Source: an uncultured Lentisphaerota bacterium
GTDB taxonomy: Bacteria; Verrucomicrobiota; Kiritimatiellia; CAIQIC01
Assembly: GCA_903912445.1 (NCBI GenBank)
Contig: CAIWHP010000226.1
Coordinates: 1 to 34,138 of the forward strand
Length of the DNA: 34,138 bases
Direction of reading: 5' to 3'
Shown here: one piece after another, positions 33,750 to 34,138 of the stretch
How positions within the stretch are numbered: position 1 is the first letter of the stretch
How the letters are laid out: each line of letters opens with the position of its first letter
Made by a program: the position numbers and the translations under genes
The notes under the pieces: model-generated
Database searches by the model: none
What the model was told of the DNA's origin: nothing
Seen by the model: the letters and a program-made list of their open reading frames with translations, nothing else

Positions 33750-34138
33750 CGTCATGCTCTCGCGTTCGTTTTTTCGTAGGGGCGCAGTCTTGCTGCGCCC
33801 TCTTCCACTCCGCTTTGTCCAGGTCTATTTCAGTCCATTCAGCTTGACGCAACTCACCAGGACGAACGAATAGCATTGGTGCCAGCAGTAGCGCGCACTT
33901 GACTGCGAAAGTGCCGGTGTATCCGTCAAGTACGCGCAGTAATGAGCCCACTTGCTTGGGATCGGTAATAGAAGCATGGTGCTTTACTACAACTGGTTCC
34001 AATGCTCCGCGTAGGTCCGCGGCAGGGTTGCGTTCCACCACAGATGTCGCAATGCCGTATTGGAATACCCGGCCGGCAATTCTCAGCGCCCGGTGTGCAA
34101 GCTCATTCGCCCCTCTGCTCTCGATGCGACGAATTGCC
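33730..34138 (-). pseudogene. truncated P4-type tyrosine integrase, runs off the window
   Basis: From the right edge the minus strand reads continuously with phrases typical of P4-like integrases: RRIESRGANELAHRAL, VFQYGIAT, ERNPAADLRGAL, ITDPKQVGSLLR, FVRPGELRQAEWTEIDLD. This covers the core-binding domain and the first catalytic Arg. After AEWK the homology stops at about 33805, in the hairpin repeat at 33776-33800, and the frame ends at 33730 inside hisC. The later catalytic His, Arg and Tyr are absent, so it cannot recombine. The N-terminus lies outside the window. Confidence 0.85.
33776..33800. repeat. GGGGCGCAG...CTGCGCCC hairpin repeat
   Basis: GGGCGCAG-TCTTG-CTGCGCCC (33780-33800) preceded by GTAG marks exactly where the integrase homology ends, and lies just upstream of hisC. 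Confidence 0.7.

Overview
The window reads as a high-GC, Gram-negative-type bacterial chromosome carrying an AT-richer defence island. Dense dispersed intergenic palindromes, a CAAX-protease relative of the type seen in PEP-CTERM species, an outer-membrane porin and ackA-pta are compatible with the PVC superphylum (Verrucomicrobiota/Kiritimatiellota-like). This placement is inference; no rRNA or taxonomic marker is present.

Left edge (1-2553): an exact 41-bp-period tandem array (7 units at 1-258, 3 more at 893-986), GC-rich flanks that are partly duplicated, and a gene for an Mrr-like nuclease with a membrane anchor and zinc ribbons (1300-2322). An 81-bp segment holding a C-box operator, a promoter and the first codons of a controller gene occurs twice with no mismatch: once before the intact controller gene (2504-2584) and once upstream of the nuclease gene, where the controller is cut after ten codons (786-866).

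Defence operon (2554-12040, +): restriction controller (C) protein, GHKL/paraMORC ATPase, Z1-domain superfamily II ATPase, DUF4420 PD-(D/E)xK protein, AIPR protein, C5-cytosine methyltransferase and Vsr nick endonuclease. Genes overlap or abut except for one gap with a hairpin before Z1. Together they look like a methyltransferase-protected, ATP-driven restriction system under C-protein timing. Base composition turns GC-rich inside vsr, so the island boundary lies in that gene.

Repeat-rich junction (12041-13988): many copies of dispersed short-word repeats around an HD-domain gene.

Host-like region (13989-34138): WYL regulator divergent from an ARPP-1-domain gene with two palindromic operators between; unknown small protein; secreted alpha/beta hydrolase; initiator tRNA-Met; class IV aminotransferase; CPBP membrane protease; Lrp-type ligand domain; hemW; alginate-export-type porin lying between copies of the hemW 3' end; periplasmic rhodanese; tRNA-Glu; GT-C-like membrane protein; ackA-pta; anchored unknown protein; GH43-like secreted protein; B12-binding radical SAM protein; GIY-YIG protein; hisC; and a truncated tyrosine integrase running off the right edge.

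The most notable points are the duplicated C-box operator that could bring the Mrr-like nuclease under the same switch as the paraMORC/Z1/AIPR/Dcm/Vsr operon, the att-like hemW tails around the porin, and palindromic or short-word repeats used as coding sequence in hemW and vsr.
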